A DNA stretch of 64,000 nt from Aurantiochytrium sp. KH105 (lineage: Eukaryota > Sar > Bigyra > Thraustochytrida > Thraustochytriidae), in the NCBI GenBank assembly GCA_003116975.1, contig BGKB01000180.1, positions 1 to 64,000 of the forward strand. The letters run 5' to 3'. The position numbers and the translations under genes were made by a program. Shown in pieces: positions 20,773-30,610 of the stretch. Every line of letters begins with the position of its first letter. Within the stretch, counting starts at the first letter, position 1. The notes under the pieces were generated by a model. It searched no databases. It worked only from the letters and a program-made list of their open reading frames with translations, and was not told where the DNA came from.

Positions 20773-23055
20773 TCAGAAGGGACGAGCTGCGCTGCTTGTG
20801 GACTCCTCGCCGAATCGCTTTCCAGCGTGAAAATATGCTTGATCGTCTGATGAGATCACAGGTGGCGCCGAGCCCGTGCGACGTCGATTCCGGCCTTGAG
20901 GCGCCGCATCCAGGGCGACTGCCCCCGAGGCAGATGGAGCCGGAGAAGGCGTCGACGCGTTTGTGGTGGACCGCCGATCTTGCCAGGATTGAATCATCCC
21001 GTAAAAGGGTGACATTCCACGACCCTGCAGAGAGCCGCTTCGCAGACTCGAGCGAATGACGTCGCTTCGCTTGCGCGCCATGCGCCGGCGTCCCGGTGTG
21101 CTTTGTGGAGTCGCATTGCCGACGCTTGAGGTTTCGAAGGGACGCTGTCGCTCAAGATCTTCAAGCGCGAGCTCGCCCTCCGAGTACGCTGCAATCTCGT
21201 CATCATCAGCAGTAGGGGGAACGCGGCCTCCACGACTGTCTCTGCCTCCTGACACCGGCACCGCATGTGCCTCTTCTTCTTCTTCTTCTTCTTCTTCTTC
21301 GTCATCGTCGCCATCATCACCGGCAAATGAGGAGGGCCCGAGACGGTCCTCGTGAAAGAACGCTTGGGCATCATCATCATTCCTTGGGAGAAATGGAGGT
21401 TTGGCACTGGGCACTGTCCGAAAGCGGATCTTGACAGGACGTGGTCCATCGAGAACGTACTCGATAACTTTTTTGAGGCTGACGCGCGGGCCCACGACGG
21501 GAGATCCATCCACAGCAATCATGGTGTGACCAGGTTTGATAAGCGTGTGAGGATCGCTCACACGCGAGGCGACAACGCGCCAAAGATGAATCGGGCGTTT
21601 TCTTTGGCGGCCCGAGGGGTGCAGGGCAATGGTACAAGGTTCAAGGGTAAGCGGAATACGACGCTTCTCGAAGTCAACCTCGTACTCGGAAGGGTCGGTG
21701 TCGTCGTTCGAGGTGTAAGACTTGATGCGCGGCGACCCCTCGAGAAGCGGCGTCGACATCGGGTCAATGCTCGCGGCACTACGACCGGGGTCAAAGTGGG
21801 GGGAGGCCGCAGAAGAGGCCGAAGCCAGATAATGTAGACTGCCCCCCTCGTCTTGGGAAGCATCGAGATTATCGGTAGCAATATCTGCGCCCTCCATTTC
21901 GGTTGGCGCAACATAGCCCCGCTGAGAGAGAATGTAAACACCGAGGACGGTGAGACCCACGCCGCTGAGAAAGGCAAGAGCCTGGCCGAATGAAAATCCA
22001 CTAAATTCGCCGTAGAATACACCGCCTCCAATAACGCCAAAGACGATCCACTGGGCCTGGAAGACGGGCACAACATAGAGGGCGTCAAATCGGGCGAGCG
22101 CACAATTAAGCCAGTACACTTGCATCGTCACAGAGGCAAGCATGCCAAGAAAAACGAGGTACGACCCGATGTGCGCGAGAAAGATTCGGCTGTGTCCAGA
22201 AAAGCTGGCAACGAGGAGCTCATCGAGTGACTTGGCAAAGAGCACAGACTGTGCGCCCGCGACACCAGCCAGAAAGGCATACGAGAACCGATGGAATCGA
22301 AAGAGCTGTTTGTACTGCTTGGACCGCGTTCCGTACTTGGAAACAATGTTTTCAATGTATTGCACAAAGAAAAACCCGCCGAGGATGAGCGTGAGGATCG
22401 ACACCGCATAGACCACGAAGCGTAGTGTGGCGTAAAGCCCGAGCAAGGTGTCTACATCACAGATTTCGTTTTTGTGCGAGGCAAAGGCGACGGAGAGCAC
22501 ACATCCCGCAAAAATGACAGCTGTGGCCATAACATCGTGCTGCGAGAGCTTTTCGCCATGCATATATTGAGCAAAGAACATGTTGGCAACGAGCGTGAGC
22601 GATCCAAGCGGCGCAATCACGGACTGAGCGCCAAATCCCAAGGCTGCAAAGTCGAAGAGAGATCCAATGACAATGGCCACAAAGCCCAGGGCCCAGCTTC
22701 GTCTGAATTTAGCCTCAACCGCAGGATCCACTTCGTCATCATCGTCCTCGTCAAAGTACTCGTCTTGACCGTCCTGGTTGAGATCGTCGGTGGTCGTCAA
22801 AGGCAGGTCTTCGGGATCGTCAGCGACGGCCCCCGCTGCGAAGGGTTTGCTCTGGCGCTGGTTCCACGCGAGCTTTTGCAGGTTGGTCCCGAAGTTGATG
22901 ATCACAGCGGACAGGACGCAGAGCGCGACGGCTACGATCCAGCCGTACTTGAAGTTGCTCGACTGGCCGCCGCACCCGTCATCGTCGCCGCCGCCGCCGG
23001 CGCTCGTGTTCTTGGCGGCGGCGGCGGCGAGATGCCTCGCAAACGGCCCAATCAT
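20773..23055 (-). CDS. NIPA-family magnesium/cation transporter with PDZ-like tail
   Basis: 760 residues. NIPA proteins are DMT-superfamily membrane transporters, several of them Mg2+ transporters. The family core spans about residues 35-395: a first TM with NFGTNLQKLAW, then GSLFDFAALGFGAQSVIAPL and SLTLVANMFFAQYMHGEKLS, matching the conserved F.A..F.....V.PLG...V.....A..L..E.L pattern, plus further TM segments. An acidic loop (EYFDEDDDDEVD) lies between TM1 and TM2. The long cytosolic tail carries a PDZ-like module at about residues 490-555 (VVASRVSDPHTLIKPGHTMI, AVDGSPVVG, VIEYVLDGPRPVKIRFRTV), then a Glu run and Ser/Arg-rich sequence. The ATG at 23055 is the first ATG; the upstream-open frame begins at a TTG. 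Transport substrate inferred from family only. Confidence 0.8.
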   Translation of the reverse strand: MIGPFARHLAAAAAKNTSAGGGGDDDGCGGQSSNFKYGWIVAVALCVLSAVIINFGTNLQKLAWNQRQSKPFAAGAVADDPEDLPLTTTDDLNQDGQDEYFDEDDDDEVDPAVEAKFRRSWALGFVAIVIGSLFDFAALGFGAQSVIAPLGSLTLVANMFFAQYMHGEKLSQHDVMATAVIFAGCVLSVAFASHKNEICDVDTLLGLYATLRFVVYAVSILTLILGGFFFVQYIENIVSKYGTRSKQYKQLFRFHRFSYAFLAGVAGAQSVLFAKSLDELLVASFSGHSRIFLAHIGSYLVFLGMLASVTMQVYWLNCALARFDALYVVPVFQAQWIVFGVIGGGVFYGEFSGFSFGQALAFLSGVGLTVLGVYILSQRGYVAPTEMEGADIATDNLDASQDEGGSLHYLASASSAASPHFDPGRSAASIDPMSTPLLEGSPRIKSYTSNDDTDPSEYEVDFEKRRIPLTLEPCTIALHPSGRQRKRPIHLWRVVASRVSDPHTLIKPGHTMIAVDGSPVVGPRVSLKKVIEYVLDGPRPVKIRFRTVPSAKPPFLPRNDDDAQAFFHEDRLGPSSFAGDDGDDDEEEEEEEEEEAHAVPVSGGRDSRGGRVPPTADDDEIAAYSEGELALEDLERQRPFETSSVGNATPQSTPGRRRMARKRSDVIRSSLRSGSLQGRGMSPFYGMIQSWQDRRSTTNASTPSPAPSASGAVALDAAPQGRNRRRTGSAPPVISSDDQAYFHAGKRFGEESTSSAARPF

Positions 23056-23600
23056 CGCGTCCAAGCGGGTCGTGCCTCGTGCCGGCCGCGAGCAGGCGCC
23101 GGGGAGCGCAGGGGCGCGCGAATGGAATGTACGTAGCAAGCGCCGCAGGCGCGATGGCGCAGCTGCGGCCGCGCGAGGGCCCGGGGCGCGCCAACGCAAA
23201 GGTATTTGGATTATAATTATTAGGGCCGGGGCCCAAGCTGAGGCTCGTTCTCCACTGGCGTTCTTTTTTGTTCTTGTGATCTCTCACGGGAATACCAAAA
23301 GCGAGTCGATGTCTCAAAACAAAGACGAGTTCAAGGTCTCCTGCATCGCTCAGATATTTGTAAGCTCTGCAAAGGTTTGTTGTTTGCGGGCACGATGAGA
23401 CAAAGCAGAATAGAGAAAAAAAAAAGCGCTTCTGCAACATGAAAGCGCGAGTTGACTTTGTGAGGTAGATGCTGGCCCGCAACCCAACAACACCGATTTT
23501 CGAGCTCGAGATGGAGAGAAACATGATTTAGAAAATTCGATTCGTTGCTTGCATCAAGTTTGCTTACATTTGTTGTGCTGCTGGCGGGCAGTTGCGCCAG
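23056..23600. other. Intergenic region, NIPA-like promoter
   Basis: 545 nt between the NIPA-like start and the 3' end of WS/DGAT copy A. No gene seen. Confidence 0.5.
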
Positions 23601-25292
23601 TCAGAACTTATCCATAAAGCGGCGCGGGCGCGAAATGAGGTCGCCATCGTGCGCGAGAACTTCGCGCTCGAAATCTGCAAAGACTTCGCCCCAGTGACGA
23701 ACAACTTTGCTTGGGTCCGCGGGCAAATCTCCGTTGAGACAAATAGCGCAGTTCACAAAACCGTTGTACGAGAGCAGTCCCATGTAGAGAGAGGTGGGAG
23801 CGAGAAGAACAAAACTCATGTCGTCAACCCTAGCCCCGCAAATGTGCACAGCTTCTTGTGGTGCGACAACGTTCGAGAGTTGACCGGTGGCGAGGGTCCC
23901 GACGCCAAGCGCAAGCTTGTTGAGCATGTTGCGTGACAGGACGGGCGAGAGGCCACGAAGGGTCCGGATGCCGACGTATGGCGCGGGGCTGAGCTTGATT
24001 TTGTCAATGTCGCGTTTGATGCGCCAGAAGCGATCTATCATGGAACCGCGCTTCGTGAAACGAAAAGTGAGGTAGCCATAGGCGATGCTGTTGCAAGGGT
24101 CGTCGTTGCGAAAAGCCTCGGCATTCCGCGAGCGCGTGCTGACGGGGAATTGAGCCGTGATGCGGCCCTTGCGGAGAACGGCCTCGTCACCAGCCTCTTG
24201 GTAGTATCGATGCAAGGTCTCGTTGAGCACCAGCATGAGGACGTCATTGATGGTTGCGCCATCAAGCTTGCTCTTGATCGATTTGATGCGATCAAGAGGG
24301 ATTTTCTCGGTAAATGCGTACTTGCGCTTCAGAGAAGTAGCCCCCTTCGCACCATGCTTGAGCGAGTTGGGTGCATCAGGAGCGCGCATAATTGCTGTGG
24401 GGCCCTCGGAAACACCGCCGAGAAAGATGCCGGTTCGATTGAGAGGGCCAAAAGTTTTGGCGCGCTCGCGTTTGGTGGGCAATTGCTGCTTCGCAGTGGT
24501 CGAGGTGGCGCCGTCTGCTTCGTCATCACCGTCAATGAGCCGCATGAGGATCTCGACCTGACTGATGCCATCGCCGATGGCGTGATTGATGCGGGTAACG
24601 ATCGCCGCGCCGCCCTCATGGGTGCGTGGAACGAAGAGTATCTGCCAGAGAGGTTTGGTGAGATCCGGTGTCCACGTCTCGTACATGCTCGAGACGTAGG
24701 CGTGAATGTCCTCACGAGAAGGCGTTGATTCGTCAAGGATTGTTTGAAAGTGGTAGTTCATGTCGATATCTGACATTTCAATTTCGGTGAAATAGGCTGG
24801 CGCAGAGGCCGACTTTTTCTGCACGACGGACCGGAAGCGTGGAATAGAAAGAAGACGATGCGCCATTTCGTTGCGCAGCTTGTCGATGCCCGGGTTTTCT
24901 GCCAGCAAGAGTATCCCGGTAATCCACACGGACTTGTGCTGGGCCTCGTCCTGGAGCGAGCTGAAGATCTTGCTGACGATGCTCGCGCGGCGCTTCATGC
25001 CAGGTTGCGAGTCGACGCGGTCCAGCACCTCGTCGGGAAATCGCGCGAATCCTTGGCTCGACGTCCTCTTGTTATCATCGATGTCGCCTTCCTCGTAAGT
25101 GGCGACGCTCATCTGCGGCTTGATCCCATCTTCGCTGATGATGGTCTTTTCTGCGTCATCCGACGATGGCTGCGATGACGGCGTCTTCACGCTTATCTGC
25201 GGCGTAGCTTCATCATCGCGCTTGGCCTTTGCCGCCTCGCGCGCTGCGCGGTCTAGGTCATCCGACGTCGAATTCTGTTGCTGCTGGAGCAT
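23601..25292 (-). CDS. WS/DGAT bifunctional acyltransferase, copy A
   Basis: 563 residues. Wax ester synthase/acyl-CoA:diacylglycerol acyltransferases esterify fatty alcohols or diacylglycerol with acyl-CoA to make storage lipid. Recognised by the order of SVWITGILLLAENPGIDKLR, the catalytic region TRINHAIGDGISQVEILMRL (His about 237; family consensus HHxxxDG), GATINDVLMLVLNETLHRYY (the conserved ND motif), AQFPVSTR and a C-terminal SLYMGLLSYNG segment close to the plant/bacterial WSD1 pattern. The first His of the motif is Asn; the second, catalytic His is present. The N-terminal 85 residues are low-complexity and unlike copies B and C. Tandem with B and C on the same strand, so probably a recent family expansion. 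Substrate preference cannot be read from sequence. Confidence 0.9.
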   Translation of the reverse strand: MLQQQQNSTSDDLDRAAREAAKAKRDDEATPQISVKTPSSQPSSDDAEKTIISEDGIKPQMSVATYEEGDIDDNKRTSSQGFARFPDEVLDRVDSQPGMKRRASIVSKIFSSLQDEAQHKSVWITGILLLAENPGIDKLRNEMAHRLLSIPRFRSVVQKKSASAPAYFTEIEMSDIDMNYHFQTILDESTPSREDIHAYVSSMYETWTPDLTKPLWQILFVPRTHEGGAAIVTRINHAIGDGISQVEILMRLIDGDDEADGATSTTAKQQLPTKRERAKTFGPLNRTGIFLGGVSEGPTAIMRAPDAPNSLKHGAKGATSLKRKYAFTEKIPLDRIKSIKSKLDGATINDVLMLVLNETLHRYYQEAGDEAVLRKGRITAQFPVSTRSRNAEAFRNDDPCNSIAYGYLTFRFTKRGSMIDRFWRIKRDIDKIKLSPAPYVGIRTLRGLSPVLSRNMLNKLALGVGTLATGQLSNVVAPQEAVHICGARVDDMSFVLLAPTSLYMGLLSYNGFVNCAICLNGDLPADPSKVVRHWGEVFADFEREVLAHDGDLISRPRRFMDKF

Positions 25293-26412
25293 TTTTCCCG
25301 CGGCCCGATGCCTTCTCCCCTCCCAAATACAGTTTTGCCCAGCTAGCGAGCGAGCGTGTCCAGCCGAGCTCTTTCGTAACGCGTCTTTTTTCCGCGTCCA
25401 TACCTTCTATGAGCTCGCCTCTCTCTGCAAAGTCGAGGGCCTCTGGTCCTATCAGGTTTCTCCTTTTGCCAAGTGGGCTGCGCTCTAGTCTCTCGCTCGC
25501 CTCACAATCAGCGCGCGTACGATGCCGAGGCCGACGCCGCGGCCGGCCCGGGCTGCGAGACTGGCGCATGGCCGCCGCGAAATCCGGTGCGCCGAATGCG
25601 CTCGTGTCGGGGATCGGCCGCATGCAGCAGGGCAATCAATCAATCAATCAATCGATCAATGGTCATTCGAGTCGCTAGTTGGGACATGGGTCGGCGGCTG
25701 CTGACATCATTTGTCGTCATCGTCGTCATCATGATCGTCATCATGAACGTGGTCATGATCTTCTCCATCTTTGTGGTGCGGCCGAGGCCGAAGAAGTCTA
25801 CCTCCACGTTGACGAGAACGAGCGTGACTGCGCTCGCGCAGGCCCCGCGAAAGGTGAAACACCGGCAGCGTGGCGACGTGTGCATGAATGGACTTGTACG
25901 TCCGCGCGAGAGTGCGATGGAGTGCACGGAAGAGCCCTAATCGACCGACCGCGCGTCAACAACGCAGCAGCAGCAGCAGCAGCAGAGAGGTTTAGGCCTA
26001 ACTGTAAGGTCAAACTTGAGGGGCTTGGACACGTCCGATTACGTTTCGGCAAGGTAATACGTGTCTTCAACGCGAGGACTTCTTCCTTTTCTTCTTTCTT
26101 CCGTGTCTCTTTCTTTTGCAGCTGGCTGCTCTGCGCAGCAAGCATCCTCCTGAGGAGTCGGCGCAGGATTGTCGATTGATCGGAGGCGGAGGAACATAGA
26201 TTCTAAGATTAGATGAAACAAGCGATGGCGCGATAAACGCCGCGTTGACGACGAGAAAAAGAGGTCGCGTCGAGGAAAGGCTGCTGCTGCTGCTGCTGCT
26301 GGCTTTCTCAAGAAGCTGTTGCCGCTTCTTTTTTTAAGGATTTGTACTGTACAGCTTGATCTGCTGCTGGCTGCTGCTGCTTCTTTGAGAGGCTGGCCAC
26401 GAAATCGACGGC
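25293..26412. other. Intergenic region between WS/DGAT copies A and B
   Basis: 1.1 kb, no gene recognised. It holds the copy A promoter and copy B 3' flank and several simple repeats: CAAT units at about 25635-25659, ATC/GTC-rich sequence at 25707-25760, GCA units at 25963-25985 and CTG units at 26281-26301. Confidence 0.5.
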
Positions 26413-27963
26413 TCAGAGGCTGTCAAGGAAGGAGCGGGGACGCGGGATGAGGTCGCCGTCGTAAGCGAGAACCTCGCTCTCGAACTCGTCGAAAACGGTG
26501 CCCCAACTGCGGACGACATCCTTGGGGTCGGCCTCGAGCTCGCCGTTGAGGCAAATGGCGCAGTTGACCTGGCCATTGTAGGAGAGCAGACCCATGTAGA
26601 GGGAGGTCGGGGCGAGGAGAACAAAGCTCATGTCGTCGACGCGAGCGCCCGCGATGTGCACAGGCGTCTGCGGCGCGGCGACGTTGGAAAGCTGGCCGGT
26701 GGCAAGATCGCCGACGCCAAGGGCCAGCTTGTTGAGCATGCTGCGCGAGAGCATAGGCGAGAGGTTCCGGAGGGTCCTGATGCCCACAAAGGGCGCGGGG
26801 CTGAGCTTGATCTTGTCAATGTCGCGCTTGATGCGCCAGAAGCGGTCGATCATAGGGCCATTGTCCTCGAAGCGAAACTTGAGATAGCCATAGGCAATGC
26901 TGTTGCATGGGTCGTCGTTACGAAAGGCCTCGGCATTGCGCGGGCGCGTACTGATGGGAAACTGCGCAGTGACGCGGCTCCCGTTGAGCACGGCTTCGTC
27001 GCCGGCCTCTTTAAAGTACCGGTGGAGTGTTTCGTTGAGCAACAACATGAGAACGTCGTTGATGGTGGCGCCTTCGAGCTTGTTCTTGACGGCCTTGATA
27101 CGATCGAGGGCGATTTTTTCGGTAAAGGCGAACTTGCGCTTGAGACTCGTTGCGCCTTCGTGGCCATGCTGCAGCGAGTTTTGCGGGTCCGGGGAGCGCA
27201 AAATTGCCGTGAGGCCATCATAGATGCCTCCGGCGAAGATGCCGGCGCGGTTGAGGGGCCCAAAGGTTTTTGCTGCCTTGCGCTTGGGCGGCGGGCGCGC
27301 GGTTTCCGCGGCTTGAGCGGCGGCTTCAGCGTCGGCTTCATCCTTGGCGTCTATGAGGCGCATGAGCACCTCAACTTGACTGATGCCATCGCCAATGGCG
27401 TGGTTGATGCGCGTAATGACGACCGCACCGCCGTCGGCGGTCCGCGGAACAAAGAGGATCTGCCAGAGCGGCTTGCCAAGGTCTGGGTTCCAGGTTTCGT
27501 ACATTGTCGAAACGTACTCGTAGACCTCCTCTCGCGTGGGCGACGTTTCGTCGAGGATGGTGATGAAATGATAGTTCATGTCGATCTCCGAGGTGTCGAC
27601 CTCAGTAAAGTAGGCCGGCGAGGAGGGCGACTTCTTTTGCACAACGGAGCGAAAGCGTGGGATAGAGAGCAGGCGGTGGCCGACCTCATTGCGCAGCTTG
27701 TCGATGCCTGGGCTCGTTGCGAGAAAGAGAATGCCGGTGATCCAAACGGACTTGTGCTGGGCTTCGTCCTGCAGCGAGCTAAAGATCCTGCTCACAATGC
27801 TGGCGCGGCGCCTCGTCCCCGGTCGCGAGTCCAGGCGCTGCAGGACCTCGTCTGGGAACTGCGCAAAGTCTCCCTTGGCATCGCCCTCGTCGAGGTCAAC
27901 CTCTTCCACGGGAGAGCTCGCCACCTGGAGCGCATCCCGCGCGGCCTTGGCGCCCTTGCCCAT
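26413..27963 (-). CDS. WS/DGAT bifunctional acyltransferase, copy B
   Basis: 516 residues, same architecture as copy A and visibly closest to it. The catalytic region reads TRINHAIGDGISQVEVLMRL with His about 188, again with Asn replacing the first His of HHxxxDG. The ND motif (GATINDVLMLLLNETLHRYF) and the SLYMGLLSYNGQVNC C-terminal block are intact, so it looks functional. The N-terminal 35 residues (MGKGAKAARDALQ...) are specific to this copy. The ATG at 27963 is the first ATG; the frame is open upstream to 28104 without another. A 490-codon open frame on the opposite strand is a composition shadow. Confidence 0.9.
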   Translation of the reverse strand: MGKGAKAARDALQVASSPVEEVDLDEGDAKGDFAQFPDEVLQRLDSRPGTRRRASIVSRIFSSLQDEAQHKSVWITGILFLATSPGIDKLRNEVGHRLLSIPRFRSVVQKKSPSSPAYFTEVDTSEIDMNYHFITILDETSPTREEVYEYVSTMYETWNPDLGKPLWQILFVPRTADGGAVVITRINHAIGDGISQVEVLMRLIDAKDEADAEAAAQAAETARPPPKRKAAKTFGPLNRAGIFAGGIYDGLTAILRSPDPQNSLQHGHEGATSLKRKFAFTEKIALDRIKAVKNKLEGATINDVLMLLLNETLHRYFKEAGDEAVLNGSRVTAQFPISTRPRNAEAFRNDDPCNSIAYGYLKFRFEDNGPMIDRFWRIKRDIDKIKLSPAPFVGIRTLRNLSPMLSRSMLNKLALGVGDLATGQLSNVAAPQTPVHIAGARVDDMSFVLLAPTSLYMGLLSYNGQVNCAICLNGELEADPKDVVRSWGTVFDEFESEVLAYDGDLIPRPRSFLDSL

Positions 27964-28936
27964 CTTGAATACACGCCTTTCTTTGCTCGCCAGTTGCGAA
28001 TCTGCTGGAACTCGGCAGTGAAGTCCTCCAGGTCCCGAATCGCAGGAAGGTACGCGCCCCAACTCGCCCCGGATTGGTCGCAATCGACACCGGCGGCGCA
28101 CCATGCACCTCGGTCAGCACCGAGGTGAGCACCTCGGGTAAGTACCACGTCTACATCGCCCGTGCCGCTTGCTAGCTTGCTGCTGTCGCGTGTCCCAGTC
28201 GAGGCGACGCAAACTCCCTCCGCCTTGCTGCAGGCCATGCATGCATGCATGCTTGGTGGAGCTCCTTTCGCATCAACAGCAACAGACAGGCCCCACCCAC
28301 AACTGTGGCGAGATAGGCGGCACGTGCACGCACTGCGAAGCCGCAAGCTCGCACGCAAGCTCAATGCGGCTGCACGAGGACGCTCAGGCCTTACTGTTAG
28401 GTTCGCTCGTGAGTTGGTGGGCGGGGAAGGAAGGTTGAGGATATACGGGGTGCCACGTGAGCGGAAGGGTGGTCGTGAGCGAGAGCGTGAGCGAGCCGAG
28501 ATGGACGAGGTGGGGCGGAGTGCAGGTCCTCCATCCCTCACGCAGGTCTTTCACTCGCGCAAGTCCTCCTTTCCTCGCGCAGATTCTGCCCTCGTAAGCG
28601 CAGCATATGGAGGAAGCGGCAAGAGATGAAGAGGTTTTATAAACGATTTATGCGGGTAGTGGACAGATTGCGGGTTTATCAACCTCGATGCCACCCGTAT
28701 GAATTGAATGGTTGTGCAAAAAAAAAAAAAAGCTTGGACTCGCTTGGACTACTTTTTGCAAAATGTAAGCAAAATTGGGAAAAAAAGACAACAGAATTCT
28801 TTATGATGGAATAACACGCAAAGGAAAATGTATTTGGGTGAAGCCTATGGAGAGAAGAAGATGTCTGTGAGTCAAGAACACCACCAATGCAGAGACAAGG
28901 CCCCGTCCAGAGCTTCGTGAAACAAAAGGAAACCGA
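27964..28936. other. Intergenic region between WS/DGAT copies B and C
   Basis: About 970 nt, no gene recognised. Notable simple sequence: a run of ATGC units at about 28238-28252 and a 14-nt A run at 28718-28731. Confidence 0.5.
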
Positions 28937-30472
28937 TTAAAGCGCATCGGTGAGAAAACGCGGGCGCCGAATCATGTCGCCGTCGTAGTCGAGAACCTCG
29001 CGCTCAAAGTCAGCAAAAACATCGCCCCAATGACGCACCACGTCTTTAGGGTCGGCGTCGAGGTCGCCGTCAAGGCAAACGGAACAGTTAACCTGGCCAT
29101 TGTAAGAGAGTAGACCCAGGTAGAGAGCCACAGGAGCAAAGAGAACAAACGTCATATCGTCCACCCGCGCGCCGGCAATGTGGACAGGCTTTTGAGGGGC
29201 AGCAATATTGGAAAGCTGACCCGTCGCAAGGTCACCGACACCAAGGGCCAACATGTTGAGGATGCTACGAGGGAGAGCGGGCGAGAGTGCGCGAATCGAG
29301 GCCACCTGGATCTTGGGACCGGGACTGTGCTTGATCTTGTCAATGTCGCGCTTCATGCGCCAGAAGCGGTCGAGCATCGAGCCCTTCTTTTCAAAGTGAA
29401 ACTTGAGGTATCCGTAGGCCATGCTGTTGCAAGGATTGTCGTCCTGGAAGGCATTAGCACCACGCGCCCGCGTGCTAATGGGAAACTGCGCCGTGACCCG
29501 ACCGCCATTGAGCACGGCGGTCTCCTCGGCCTCCTCAAAGTAGCGGCGCAGCGTCTCATTGAGCATAAGGATGAGGACATCGTTGATGGTCGAGTCCTCG
29601 AGCTTGTTCTTGAGAACTTTGATTCGATCAAGGGGAATCTTTTCGGTGAAGGCAAACTTGCGCCTGAGCGTCGTGACGCCGCGGCTGCCTTGGCAGAGAG
29701 AGTTAGGTGGGTCAGGCTTGTTCAAGATGGCCGTCAGACCCGACCAGACGCCCCCAAGGAAGATGGAAGTCCTCTTCAGAGGGCCAAAGATCTTCTTGGG
29801 CTTGCGCTTTTCGGGAGGGCGAATTGCTTTTGCAGTCTCGGCATCCGCTTCATCCTGAGCATCGATGAGGCGCATGAGGACTTCGACCTGGCTCACGCCA
29901 TCACCAATAATGTGGCTGATGCGCGTGACGACCGCCGCGCCACCATCTTGCGTCTGGGGTACGATGAGGATCTGCCACAGCGGTTTGCTCAGGTCCGGCA
30001 ACCAGTCGTCGTACATTCCCGACACGTACTCGTAGACATCTTCGCGCGAGGGCGGTTTCTCCGAATCATCAAGAATGGTTTGGAAATGATAATTCATATC
30101 GATTTCGGCCGGGTCGATCTCCATAAAGTTTACGGCGGTCGTAAAGGAGCTCTTTTTGATAACCGACCGGAAGCGAGCCATGGAGAGCAACCGGCTGCCA
30201 GCCTCATTGCGCAGCTTGTCGATGCCCGGATTCTCGGCGAGGAAGAGGATGCCGGTGATCCATACGGACTTGTGCTGGGCCTCGCTCTGGAGGTTGCTGA
30301 AGATCCTGCTCACGATGCTCGCGCGGCGCTTCGTACCAGGCCTCGACTCGACGCGGTCGAGGACCTCATCGGGGAAGCTCGCGAAGTCCTTGGGTGCGTC
30401 TTGCTTTACGGTCACGCTGAGAGAGCTTTCGTCAACTGGTCCCGCGATCATCTTCTCGTCGCTGGCGCTCAT
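28937..30472 (-). CDS. WS/DGAT bifunctional acyltransferase, copy C
   Basis: 511 residues, the most divergent of the three tandem copies. The catalytic region is TRISHIIGDGVSQVEVLMRL (His about 187): Ser replaces the first His, and the DG pair is kept. The ND motif is DSTINDVLILMLNETLRRYF, and the C-terminal LYLGLLSYNGQVNCSVC block is conserved. The substrate-proximal segments differ more from A and B (for example FTTAVNFMEIDPAEIDMNY), which could mean a different acyl acceptor; that is inference. The ATG at 30472 is chosen because the longer frame begins at a TTG in the GGCA-repeat leader. Confidence 0.89.
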   Translation of the reverse strand: MSASDEKMIAGPVDESSLSVTVKQDAPKDFASFPDEVLDRVESRPGTKRRASIVSRIFSNLQSEAQHKSVWITGILFLAENPGIDKLRNEAGSRLLSMARFRSVIKKSSFTTAVNFMEIDPAEIDMNYHFQTILDDSEKPPSREDVYEYVSGMYDDWLPDLSKPLWQILIVPQTQDGGAAVVTRISHIIGDGVSQVEVLMRLIDAQDEADAETAKAIRPPEKRKPKKIFGPLKRTSIFLGGVWSGLTAILNKPDPPNSLCQGSRGVTTLRRKFAFTEKIPLDRIKVLKNKLEDSTINDVLILMLNETLRRYFEEAEETAVLNGGRVTAQFPISTRARGANAFQDDNPCNSMAYGYLKFHFEKKGSMLDRFWRMKRDIDKIKHSPGPKIQVASIRALSPALPRSILNMLALGVGDLATGQLSNIAAPQKPVHIAGARVDDMTFVLFAPVALYLGLLSYNGQVNCSVCLDGDLDADPKDVVRHWGDVFADFEREVLDYDGDMIRRPRFLTDAL

Positions 30473-30574
30473 GCTATTTCGGGTCTGTCGCAGCGCGCAG
30501 TGCGTCCCGCTTCCCCCCTTCTGCAGTGCTCGCCTCGTCTGCTGCCAGCGCGGGATCAATGGCAGGCAGGTTGG

Positions 30575-30610
<36 letters not shown>

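Noticed and set aside
26656-28128. 490-codon plus-strand open frame antisense to WS/DGAT copy B
   Set aside because: It mirrors a well-supported acyltransferase gene, has no motifs of its own, and similar antisense frames appear opposite other GC-rich genes; it follows from codon-position GC bias.
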